Part shown: positions 34,506-47,086 of the stretch, piece after piece
Position numbering within the stretch: the stretch's first letter is position 1
Layout of the letters: the number at the start of each line of letters is the position of its first letter
NCBI GenBank assembly: GCA_002104895.1
Contig: MCFG01000035.1
Location: 158,501 to 222,500, forward strand
Origin: Anaeromyces robustus
Lineage: Eukaryota > Neocallimastigomycota > Neocallimastigomycetes > Neocallimastigales > Neocallimastigaceae
Direction: 5' to 3'
DNA length: 64,000 nt
The notes under the pieces: model-generated
Database searches by the model: none
What the model saw: the letters and a program-made list of their open reading frames with translations, nothing else
Told to the model about the DNA's origin: nothing
Position numbers and translations under genes: made by a program

Positions 34506-35795
34506 TTTAAATATATTAATTAAAAACTATTTTAAATGACATTAATATACAATGAGTAAAAAAAAAAGAGTATTTATTTTTCTTTTGGTTTTAAGTAATA
34601 ATAATATTATTTTTATTTGTATTTATTATTTATATAATTTTCCAATAATTCTTTTTTGTTATTGTTATTCGTTAAAGTAAAAGTTTTAAGAATGATTCAC
34701 AAAATGATAAGCTTAATGATATTGGTATATTGCTTATATTATTAAAGTTTCTTTTTTTTTATAATAAAAAAAAAAGAAAAAAAGAAAAAAAAAAAGAAGT
34801 GTATCAATTAAAAAGGCTAAATTTGTTTATTTAAATTTTTATATGTAGATAAAATTTGGAATCATTGCAATAATTGAAATGAAATTTGATTTCTTGTATA
34901 ATAAAATGAATATTATAAAAATATATATTATAAAAATTCAAATATGGTTAGTAAATATGATTTAAATGATGTTTATATATAGAAAAACAATATAATATTA
35001 TAGTTCAATTTTTAATATAGTATTATATTTTTATAAATACATTATTTTTAAATTAAATTAAGAAATATAATTTTAGATGATATAAATATATAAAAATATA
35101 TAAATATTCAATAAATAAAACAATATTAAATTTGAAAATAAATAAATAAATAATAAATAAATAAATATATGCTTTTTTTTAAAAATATATTTCAATTAAT
35201 TTTTAATTATTTACTTCAATTTCATTTATTGTAAATGGACAGGATAGTAAATATAAATATTATATATTTATGATGTAAAAAACAAATATATAATATATAT
35301 ATTATTTATATTTTCTTTTTTTTAAAATAAGAAATAATAGTGTAAAATAAATATATATTGGGAAATAATATGAAAATAACTATTAAATATATAATAAAAA
35401 ATACTATTTATTAATTTATATATTTAATTTTTTTTAATTAATATATAATTTAAATTTATTATAATATATTATACATAATTTTTAAATTTTTTTAATTTTT
35501 TGATTTAATTAAAATGTCAAAAAATAATAATATAAAAATAATAATTAATAAAGTTTTTTGTAGATTTTTCCAATGAAGAATATATAATAATAAAAGATAT
35601 TCATTCCATAAAGCTTACAATAAAAAAGAAAATTTTTTATCTTGAATATTCAAATTATAAATATTATGTTTTTATGCTTTTACATATATAAAATAATATT
35701 TTAAAATATTATTATCTATATATTATACTAATTTCTATATGTATCCATAAACTTTAAATTTATCTTATAATTTACCTTTAAATATTTTAAAATTA

Positions 35796-35862
35796 AACTT
35801 GATATAATTTTTCTTTTATTTTTTTGTTTTGTTTTGATTAAAAGAAAAATTATATCAAGTAT
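35796..35862. repeat. Short inverted repeat (hairpin)
   Basis: ACTTGATATAATTTTTCTTT is followed about 20 bp later by AAAGAAAAATTATATCAAGT, a perfect reverse complement of 20 bp. In context it could be a cruciform or a terminator-like hairpin upstream of RICTOR; no function can be assigned. Confidence 0.8.
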
Positions 35863-36046
35863 GAATGAAACAGTAGTATATATATTATATAATACAATAT
35901 GAGTAAGAATAGTATTTTTTAAATGAATAATTAATAATAAATTTTCATTGATATTATTTAAATGATAAATGATTAAATATTGTTAATAAATTATCAATTA
36001 TTATATTAATTTTTAATAATATGTATAAAAAAATAATATAATAATA

Positions 36047-36050
36047 GTAA

Positions 36051-36121
<71 letters not shown>

Positions 36122-36210
36122 ATCAATAAATAAATAAATCAATCAATAAATAAATCAATAAATAAATCAATAAATAAATCAATAAATAAATAAAATAAAA
36201 TAAAATAAAA

Positions 36211-36290
<80 letters not shown>
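36047..36290. repeat. (AAAT)n microsatellite with AATC and AAAAT variants
   Basis: Two blocks of pure AAAT flank a variant middle (AATC units at 36121-36185, AAAAT near 36195). Confidence 0.95.
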
Positions 36291-37035
36291 AAAAATAATT
36301 ATAACAATACTAATAATAATTATACTACTACTACTACAATAATAATAACGATAGTAAAAACACTAATTTAATATACCAATTTATTATATAATTCATTTAT
36401 TATGTAATTCATTTATTATAATAATAATAATTGTTTTTAATTATTTAAAAGATTTTTTCATTTTTTTTTTTTTTTTTTTTTTTTTTTTCATTTTTTATAT
36501 AAATATTTCTATAAATATTTATATTGATTTTATAGTTTTTTGTTTTATTTATTTTTAATTTTTTTTTATAAATTTCAATTGTGATAATTTAATTTTATTT
36601 TTTACAATAAGCTTTCATATTTATTATGTTAAGGTATAATATATGAGTAATGTTAGCTTGTTTATATGTTTTAATTGTATTTTAAAACGAAAGAAAAAAA
36701 AAACATTTTATATATTAAAATGTTTTTTTTTTTTTTTTTTATTTGTTATTATTTTATATTTATGTTATATATTACTTTATTTTATATTATTAATAATATA
36801 TATATTTTTTATTTTTATTATATTATATATTTATTATTTATTATTTATTTTATTTTATCTTGTTTTTGTTCTTTGTTATTTTGCTTTTGCTTATTACTAT
36901 TACTATTATTATTATTATAAATTAAGTTTTTAATGATATAAAAGAAATTGAATAAAGAAGAAAAGAAAAAAAAAAAAATCTGATTATATATAGATTATTA
37001 TTAATTGTAATATAATAAAAGATATGAATTTTGAT

Positions 37036-40000
37036 TTAAAGAGTGATTAGATTTGATGAACAGTAGCGACAAGCTGTAAAGTCAAGTACATTATCGTTAA
37101 TTATATTATCCATATTTTCAAAAATGTCATTTGATTTATAAATCCTTTCACTATGATCATTTTCTTCTTCAAAAGGTACAGATAGCTCAGAATTATTAGT
37201 TATTGATATTTTATCTATATTATCTATATTATTATTTATATTTGCTATATTTTCCTTAGAATTAATACTATTATCGAATTTTAAAAATGCACCTGGCATT
37301 TCATTATATTTAAATTCTTTTGAATCATCCAAAGCTACATCTTTACCTTCCTTTAAAAGTTTTATTTTTTCATGAAGTTCTTTATTTTGTTCTATTAGAG
37401 TTTTTCTTTCTTTGTGATACAATACTGTATTATGAATAAAATCAAATAATATAATATTTTTTTAATATATATATAATATTTTTATATAAATTATTTAAAT
37501 TAAAAATTATCATTACTATTATTATTAAACCTAAAAAAAAATTAATATATATATATATATATAACTTACATATGTAATCAGGAAGACTGTCAACTTCACT
37601 GGAAAGTAAATCATTAATATGAAGCTCATGAGAAAGTTTATTCATTAATGCTTGTTTATCAGCTTTAAGATTTTTAGTATTATTCTTCATAGATAAATTA
37701 TCAGTAATCATTTTTTCCAAGTCTAATTCTAACTGTTGTTGACGTTTATTCAAATTATCATTTTCATTCATTAAGCGAGTAAGTTCTTCTTGCATACTCG
37801 CCATATGAGAAACATATTCAGTATTTTTAAATCTTTCCTTTTTGATATCTTCCATAGCTTTTTCATAATTTGTATTGAGTTCACTTGATTTTTTAACAGC
37901 TTCTTGTTTAACATTTTCAATTTCTTCTAAAAGTTTGTCTCTAACTAATTGTTGATCAGCAAGTTTATTTCTTAGTAAAATATTAGCTTCTTTTAATTTT
38001 TCTATACTTTCATTATCATTTTCATTTTTATTTGTTCCTTCTTCATCTGGACTAATAATTCGTTCTTCAAGTTTAACGATTGAAGGTTCTTTTTTTATTT
38101 CATTATTAGTATCTATGTCTATCATATTATTTGTTTTGCTATTTGATCTACTGTTTGTTCTACTATTAGATAATTTTGGATTTATATCTATTTTACTGTT
38201 ATTTAAGGATCCACTATTTAATCTTTCAATTTTTTTAATTTCAGTAAATTCCTTTAAACTTGTTAAAATAACATTAAATGAATCACTAATCTCTGTAATT
38301 GCTTGGTTTAATTTTCCAATATTATCATTTTTTTGAAGATTATTAAATGATTCTAGAGTTTGAGAATGATCAAAGGAATAATCTTCTTTAAGAATAGTAT
38401 TTACTATATAAGAAGCTAGATCTTCCATTAATTTTATAAATTTGAATAAATTAATTCTCATATTATTAATTTGTTGAGCATCCTCATTCATTTCTTCAAT
38501 AGTTTCTGTTTGTTCTTCTATAATTTCTTCTTTTTCCGCTCTTATATTTCTTTCATTTGCTAATAACTCTTCTAATTTTTCACACTTTTCATTCATATCA
38601 AATAAAATCTTTTCCATTCTTTCTGCTTCTTTTTCTTTTTGATCAAGTTTTGCTTTTATTTGATCAAATTCTTCTTGATCCTTCTTTTGTTCTTCTAAAT
38701 TCTCTTGACTTTTACTTATTTCTTTTTCATTATCTTTATTTTTTATTTCTAAATCTTGTATAATAGTTATTAATTGTTGTATTAATTTTAATGTATCATT
38801 TAATGTATTGACATCATAAATATTTGCCAATATAGGCTTTAAAAATTCGTTATCATTTTTAATTTGGCGAATATATTCAAGAAGACTTTGAATAAAAAGA
38901 GATGAATTAATTGAATCACTATAATCGTTTTCTTCTAATGATTTAATTTGCTCTTTTAATTCTTTGTTTTGCTGATCTAATTTTTCCCATTTATCTTTCC
39001 ATTGTTCAATAGTATTTAAATTTGTTGTTATTTCTAACATAGCATCTTCTAATTTTTTTGATTTATCTTCTAAGTCGTCGGTTAATTTTGATAAATTTTC
39101 AGTACTACTAACTCTTTCAATTTCAGCTTTGGAAGACAATGATTTATTTTCATTTGTTAAATCAGTAATTATTGAGGCCTAATATTTATTATATTACAAT
39201 ATTAATGAGAAATATTTTAAAAGTAAATATTATTTAAAAAAAAAAATAAAAATAAAAAAGAAAAAAGAAAAAAGGAATAATAAAAAAAGAAAGAAAGAAA
39301 GAAAAAACATATTATTTGTATTATTCTTTTTAAACAAACAAACCTGATAATTAATTTTATCTAATAATTCTTTGTTTTGAATTATATATGAATCTAATTC
39401 TTTTTTTTCTTCATTAATTTGCTGATAGTAAAATTATATATATTTAAAATATTTTTATAAATAAAATTATATTATATTATTTACTTATTTTATAATAATA
39501 ATATATAATAATGTGATTAATAAATTATAATATTTAATATATACCTCATTCAATTTATTTAATTCATTCTCTCTTAGTTCATTTTTCTTTATTTGCTCCA
39601 AATATTCATTTATTTTATCATCTTGTTTCTTTTTTTCAACTTTTTGTTAAATTTTATATTATATATATAAATTTTTGATACATTAGATTATCAATTACAT
39701 TTAATGTGCTATATATATTAGAAATTATTATATTTACATTTTAATTGCTCAATTTGGTATAATAATTTATCCCTTTCTGTAATTAAATCTGATTTTTCTT
39801 CTATTAAAAGTTGAATAGTTTGTTGTTCTGTATTTTTTCCTATATGGTTTCAATTTTAATATTCGGAATGATTCATTTTTTTATAATCATTTGTTATTAT
39901 GTTAATGTTGGAACACATAAAATATTATTGTTTAGAAATAAAACATACTTATTAATATATAATTATGAATTTAATAAATTAATATTAGTATTATAATAAT

Positions 40001-40340
40001 ATTGTAATATTTGATATTTACCGAGAATCTATATTGAAATTATGTATATTGAAATTAAAAATTAGAATTAAAATTAGATTTAGAAATGTGAAGTCAAATG
40101 AATTAATAAATTGTTAAAACATTAATTTTATAAATTTTATAAATTTATGTATATAAATAATTTTATTATTACATCATCTTTTGTATTTAAATGCTTTAAA
40201 TTTGTTTTTGACAAAGAATGTGGTGATATTAATGGGGAATTTACTAAAGAATTTGCTTGACTTTTTATACTAAATAATAATAATAGTAAATAAAAAAATT
40301 AATTGTGATTAATAATAATAACAATAACAGTAACAATAAT

Positions 40341-40387
<47 letters not shown>

Positions 40388-40552
40388 TATATATATATAT
40401 TAAATTAATATTTAGTTCGTATTAATGAAAATTTTATTATACCTTTTAGCATCATCTTCAGATATATTGGAATGAAGTTCAGTATTAATTCTTTTTCTTT
40501 GATATCTTTGAAGTTTTTTTCGAGCTTTTTCTAATTTTTCATTTCTATCCAT
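37036..40552 (-). CDS. GOLGA2: GM130-like golgin, coiled-coil protein (828 aa, 8 exons)
   Basis: Eight minus-strand exons: 40552-40443, 40269-40173, 40028-40022, 39839-39738, 39639-39545, 39421-39344, 39178-37570 and 37424-37036. The third is a predicted 7-nt microexon needed to keep the frame. The N-terminus KLEKARKKLQRYQRKR mirrors the basic KLAAAKKKLREYQ segment of GM130, which binds p115 and importin alpha. The body is nearly continuous coiled coil rich in Glu, Lys and Leu. Near the C-terminus SLPDYI-LYHKERKTL matches the conserved LPDY-x-x-LYQ-x-x-R motif of GM130. The tail ends in a C-x-x-C plus hydrophobic residues (CRYCSSNLITL), a plausible GRASP PDZ ligand. GM130 is a cis-Golgi tether that binds GRASP65, Rab1 and p115. 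The general coiled-coil call is firm; GM130 orthology rests on the two end motifs. Confidence 0.8.
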
Positions 40553-41023
40553 TGAAACATATAATAATTCTTTTAAATAATAAAACCTTTTTTATTTTGC
40601 TTATAATGATAATAATAATATTACTAATAATAATAGATTTGCTTAATTTATTTATTTATTTATTTATTTTTATTTATTGTATATTTTTATATTTAAAACA
40701 ATAACCAAATATTATATAAAACCATTTATATAATAAATAAATTTGGATTATTTCCTAAATCAATTAATATAACTTTTATATTATTATATTTAATAATAAT
40801 AATTATATATATATTAAAAATTTAAAAATATATTAATATATAGCATTTATTTATAATTCATTTAATTAATATATATATTACGTATTAAAGATGTATTGAT
40901 CATATAATAAAACTTAAATATTATATAGTGTAAAATCTTTTTTATAATAAAAATTATATTTAAATATTTTTTTATTTAATATAGAATATACCAAAGAGAG
41001 AAATTATATTTAAATTTATAATA
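40553..41023. promoter_or_regulatory. Bidirectional promoter region of the golgin and RNPC3 genes
   Basis: 471 bp between divergent start codons, AT-rich, no recognisable motif. Confidence 0.4.
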
Positions 41024-43442
41024 ATGGATTTGAATATTACAACTTTGAAAATAAAAAATATACCCAATTTTATATTAAATGATAAGAAAAAAGTTGAAGA
41101 ATTATTTAAACAATTTGGTGGTATTGGTAAATTTTTATATAAATTAATTATTGTAATATGTAAGATATTTAAATTTTTAGTAATAATGAATTTCTATTAA
41201 TTTTTAATTATAAATTAATATAAAATTAAATAAAAATAGATATAAGAACATTTATTAGTTCAACAGGTTTTGTAAGTTTTATTATTGATTAAAAAAAATA
41301 AAATGTTTTTATTTAATTAATAATTTTTAGTAATTTTTACCAGCAATATATTTATTAATAATATAATATATATTATATGTAAATTTCATTATATTATCAA
41401 AAGAGCAATGATATATATAAAAGAAGAAATAAAGAAAAGACATTAATTATTAATACATATCTATATTTTTATTTATTTATTTATTTATTTATTATACACA
41501 TTTTAATTTTATTAATATAGAATGGTTATGCATATGTAAATTTTCCAAATAGAGATTTAGCATCATTGGCAAGTGTTAGAATTCAGCAACTTTCTTTTGA
41601 AGCAAATAAATATTTATCAGTAGAATTTGCAATTCCTGATCAGGATAAAATAAATAAGTAATTAAAAATAAAAAATATGAAATATTAATTTTTTTTTTTT
41701 CACTGATTATATATATTAAAGTTTTATTGTATTAATAAATAACATATTTTTAAACAATATATAATAAAATAGAATTCAATCATTAAATTTCAATACTTCA
41801 TATACCCCTGAAAATAATCAAAATTTATTAGCAAATAATCAAATAAATCTTATAAATGAAATAGCGGTACCAAATAATGAAAATATTATACAAGGCGAAT
41901 ATAATAAAAATCCAAGTCCAATAGCGCCTGAATTAGGGTAAGAACTTAATAAATATTTAAATATTTTTTTTTTAAAAAAATAATAATTTTTGTTTTAAAG
42001 AAGTATATATTGAAATGCTTTTTTTTTTTTAATAATATTTATTAAATAAATATACAATTTATATATATATATTAAAATTATTTATAGTATTGATTATCCA
42101 TCTATGCCAACTTTAAAGTATCAGTATCCTCCACCAAATCCTGATATTATAATAAATATAATGAATGCAATAGTAGCTGTTCCAAAACTGTATGTCCAAG
42201 TTATTCATTTAATGAACAAAATGAATCTACCACCACCTTTTGGTGAAGCTACTACAATGACACCAATGGTATATATTTCATAATTAAATTATTTATTAAA
42301 AAAATGTATATATTATTTTTCTGTTTATTTATTTATTTTTATTTTTTATCTTTTATTTTTTTGTTAAAATTTTTAATATATATATTTATCTTTTTAATAA
42401 AATATTAAAGTTATATAACTATTTTTATAAAAATAAAACCGAAACTAAAAAAAGAAAAAAAAGAGATGCATTACTATCAAGCGATGAATCAGAATTAGAG
42501 TCAGATGATGATATTAATAATAATATGAAAAAAGATAATTTACCTATCAATGATTTAGTAAAAACAACAATAACTACTCATCAAAATAAGAAAACTAAAT
42601 TAATGGTAATTAAAATAAATGATGTAGAAAATTTTAAAAAAAAAAAAAAATTAATATTATAACTATTTAAAAAATAATTATATATTTTAAAAGTATTAAT
42701 TTAATATTTAAAATATATAATATATAATAATACATTAATAAAAGATGCCTCAAAATGAAATACAAATAAAATTTAATGTAGAAAATGAAACATCAGAAAA
42801 TAAAAATGAAAGTGTATTAACAGAGAAGAATGAAATCATTAATAGTAATCAAATAAATACAGATGCTTTAAAATCATATGAAACAAATAAGAATTGTATA
42901 TCCATTGATGATTTAAAAAAGAATAAGATATCACAGGAAGAAATGGAAAAATTACCAGCATATCGTAATTATAAAGAAGGGATACCAAGGTAAATAAAAT
43001 AAAAATAAAAAAGAAATTTAATAACTTATATATATAAGATATATATGAGAATAAATGAAATAAGAAAAGAAAAATCTATTATGTTTGATTTTAATAAGAC
43101 TTTTTATATTATTTTTTTTATTATTCTTATTATAATTTTTTATTATTATTTATCTTTTAACAATAATAATAATATCAATAATTGTATAGTCGAACTCTTT
43201 TTTTAAAAAATATAAATGTAAAATTAACAAAAGAAAAAGATTTAGAATATATTTTTGGACGTTATTTGAAGGATGAAGAAATAAAAGAAAAATTACATAT
43301 TCGACTTATGACATCAGGAAGAATGAAAGGACAAGCATTTATAAAATTACCAACTGTTGAAATGGCATCTATATTACTTAAAGAAGTTCATGGTTATATT
43401 TTAAATGAAAAAGCTATAATTATTGTAAGATTAATGAATTAA
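41024..43442 (+). CDS. RNPC3: RNA-binding region-containing protein 3, U11/U12-65K (436 aa, 8 exons)
   Basis: Eight exons join in frame: 41024-41126, 41240-41271, 41521-41657, 41773-41937, 42088-42268, 42411-42605, 42745-42989 and 43190-43442. An N-terminal RRM (LKIKNIPNF ... GYAYVNF) is followed by the diagnostic mid-region YPPPNPDIIINIMNAI and VPKLYVQVIHLMNKMNLPPPFG, then an acidic and Lys-rich stretch. The C-terminal RRM (TLFLKNINV, LEYIFGRY, IRLMTSGRMKGQAFIKLP) has the IFGRY and RMKGQAF phrases typical of the 65K protein. In the minor spliceosome U11/U12-65K bridges the two particles: the C-terminal RRM binds the U12 snRNA 3' hairpin, the N-terminal part binds U11-59K. Its presence implies U12-type introns in this genome, although all introns I modelled here are ordinary GT-AG with U2-like donors. 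Confidence 0.92.
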
Positions 43443-44113
43443 TAATGATAAGATAATATTTAATATTTAATAAATTTTATAATATAAACTAATTTTTATT
43501 AAATATATATATATATAATATTTTATATTTATAATAAATTAAATCTTAGCAATATGGAAAATCCAATAATTAAAATTAATATTGATTTTTTTCATATTTT
43601 TATAATATTTTATTATTGTGTAAAAAAAATATATATAATATATAAATATTTAATAAAATTTATTAAAATATACCATACTTAAATGAAGTAAACACGTGTT
43701 TTTTAAAAAAAGAAATTTTATTAAAAAAATTTTTTTATTTTATTTTTATATAAAAATAATTAATATTAAAGTTTAAAAAAAATTTTTTTTCCTACCTTTT
43801 TTTTTCAAGTATTGTTAATTTCATTCTTTTTTCTTTTTTTTTTTTTTTTCTAAGCATCGTTAATTGCATCATTTCTTTCTTTATTGAAATTCATATAGTT
43901 TTTGATTTGTGTTAATATTTTTTGCTTTAAATATATTTATCCAAATAATTATTCATATCATTTTCGATTTTTCTCTTTTTTTCTTTTTTTAAATTTATCA
44001 TAAAGTTATTAAGAAAATTATCATAATTTTTCTTTTAAAATTTTTATCTTGATAAAAAAACTATTTTACTTAAGAGCATAGGAAATTTATATATCAAATA
44101 ATTGCATATCAAA
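43443..44113. other. Intergenic region between RNPC3 and ARMC3
   Basis: AT-rich with poly-T/C-rich stretches near 43780-44040, which may be the ARMC3 promoter region. No gene is seen. Confidence 0.5.
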
Positions 44114-45354
44114 ATGCCCGTATCATCAAATCAAAATGCTGCTGCTCCAGCAGATAAAAATAGTAAACAACCTCCACCACTTGTATTAGAAGTTGATGAA
44201 GAAGTAAAAAATGATTTTTCTTTTTATTTTATTATATATATATATATATATTTATTTTTAAAATAAAACAATATATAAATATATATAGGAAAAATAAAAA
44301 TATACTAATAATCCGAAAAAATTAATTTTTAATTGTAAAATTTATATTTGTATTATAAATTATAATTTTAAATCGAAAAAAATAAAAATATAAAATTAAA
44401 TGGGGAAAACAAATATTAATAGACAATGAAATTTAAAGCTGTAAATATACCAATTTGTGATGCTGAAACTTTAATATCACTTTTAGATTCATCTGATACT
44501 GCTGTATGTAATATGTCATTAGAATATTTAACTAAATTTGCCGAAATATGTTAGTGTTACCAAACAATAATAATAAGAGAATTCCATAAATAATAATATT
44601 GATAATTGTAATAATAGAAAATTTTTAAATAACGTAATATTATGAATAATAATATAAAATATTTTATATTATAATATATATTGATATAGCACCACAGGAA
44701 AAATTGTTATTATTAAATTATAATATTCTGGACCATTTATGTACATTAGTTAATTCTTCAGATCCAAATATTAAAAAAAATGCATTTACTTGCTTATCTA
44801 TAACTACTGAATTAGGTAGAATAAAATAATTTTTTTTAATTAAAAAAAAAAAAAAATAACAAAATAGTAGAGTTTAAAGAATAAAAAACATATTTATATT
44901 AAAAATACTATTATTAATAAAAATTTTTTGATAAAAAAAATACAATATATATAAAGATGAACCTCATGAAAAAATGAGAGATCATCAATTTCTTGAATTA
45001 TTATTAAATGTTTTGAAGAAAAAAGATGAACAAGTAGAAATTATAGAAGAAGCAGCTTACACAATTGCTAATTTAGCAAGAGATTGTTAGTATAATCTTT
45101 TATTACATATCTATTAAAAAAATATTAATAATTTAAATAATAATTTATTTATATTTATTATAAAATATCATTATATTATAAAATATTAAAAAATAAAAAA
45201 ATAAAAAAAATATATAAATAATATAGTTGCATGGAAAGCTGAAATTAGAAAATCAGGTGGTATGAAACTTCTTGTTCCTTATCTTGAAGCTCAAGATCCA
45301 GATATTAAAAAAAATGTTACATATGCAATTTCATTATTACTTGAAGATAGTATG

Positions 45355-45399
<45 letters not shown>

Positions 45400-46993
45400 C
45401 TATAATATTTTTAATATAGCTATAGTTATATCTTTCAATATTAACAAATAAAAAAATTATTAAATAATATATCATTATAGTTGGATGTAGAACAGAAATA
45501 AGACTTGTAGGTGGAATTCCATTATTGATTGAATTATTAAATACAGAATATCCAGAAATTCTTGAAAATGTAATGACATGTATAACTAAATGTGCCCAAG
45601 ATTGTAAATAAATATTATATTTTGTTATAATATAGTCAATATCCAATTACGAATTAATATATATTTATTATTGGATTTAATTATTTATGAATATATTTTA
45701 TTATATATTAATTAAATTATATAATGATTTTATATATATAATCTATTATAGTCAGCAATAGAATTGAAATTAGAAAGCATAATGGTGTTAAAAAAATTAT
45801 TGATCTATTATTTAAAGAAAGTGCTGAATTATATCCATTAACTATTGAATGCATTGCTACCTGTCTTGAAGACAGTAAATAATATATTTAAAGAAGTTTC
45901 TTTAATATATAATATAATTTGATTAATTAATTTTCTTTTTTTTTTTTTAAAAAAAAATAATATTAAAAATATTATGTTTATGTAAAAAAAGATGAAACAA
46001 ACTATAATATTTCCAATATGGGAGGTTTGACAATCATTATAAAATTTTTATCATCAGAAGATATAGCAATTAAAAGAAATGCATCACTTGCATTATCAAA
46101 AATTGCTAGAATAGGTATATAGAAAATAAGTGAATAATGATTTAGTAAATTAGTATGAATATAATTAGTTACTAAATATTAATATCATAAAAATCAATCA
46201 ATATTATTTTTAATGATTTATAGAACATAATCATAGTTTCATTCGTGATGAAGGAGCTATTCCAATTCTTGCAAATGATTTATCAAATCCAGATGATGAA
46301 ATTGTTATTACAACAGCTATGGCTGTAGCAAAATTAGCTAAGCAAGGTATATATTAATCAAAAAAAATTATAATATATAAAGCTAATAAAATATTATAAT
46401 AAAGTACTAGTATAATAATATAATCAAGCTACATAAAATATAATAATTATAACAAATGTTTATATATATATCTAATAATAATAATATATTGTATACTAAT
46501 AAAAAATTTAAAATATAATATATAATCAAGAATTATTCCAAACTGAGTTATATAAAGCAGGTGCGGTTGAAAAATTAATTAAACAACTTGAAAATGAAAA
46601 TAATGAAGTAGTATGCCAATGTCTTATAGCTTTATCCTCATTCTCAGAAAATAGTAATATATTTAATTTCCTTTTTTTTAATTTATAATTAATATTTTAT
46701 TATTATCAATAATAAATAAAATAAAAAATAAAAAAAGTAAATAAAAATATTTATTAACTATATTATTAATAATTAAAATATATTAATAATAAAAAATATA
46801 TAATAGTTAAACTAAGAGCTAATATGAGGCAATTAAAAGCTACTATACCAACATTAAATTTGCTTCTATCACAAGATAATCAAGTTCTTATAAATGCTTG
46901 TAACTGCTTGGATATTTTTGCAAGAGATTGTAATTATTATATATATATATATATTATAGAAATATAAATAAAAGAATAATAAATAATAAATAT

Positions 46994-47086
<93 letters not shown>

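Larger units (their letters stand above)
34506..37035. other. Intergenic region upstream of RICTOR
   Basis: 2.5 kb between the RICTOR start and the golgin stop. It is AT-rich with an (AAAT)n array at 36047-36290 and a short (CTA)n patch near 36330. A near-inverted pair at about 35797-35860 (AAACTTGATATAATTTTTCTTTT and its reverse complement) could form a hairpin. No gene is supported. Confidence 0.65.

Noticed and set aside
38115-38763. Plus-strand frames over the golgin large exon
   Set aside because: Antisense shadows of coiled-coil coding sequence.
42745-42993. Separate small gene starting at MPQNEIQ
   Set aside because: The Met is simply the first codon of RNPC3 exon 7; the frame connects to the flanking exons at AG and GT sites with correct phases.
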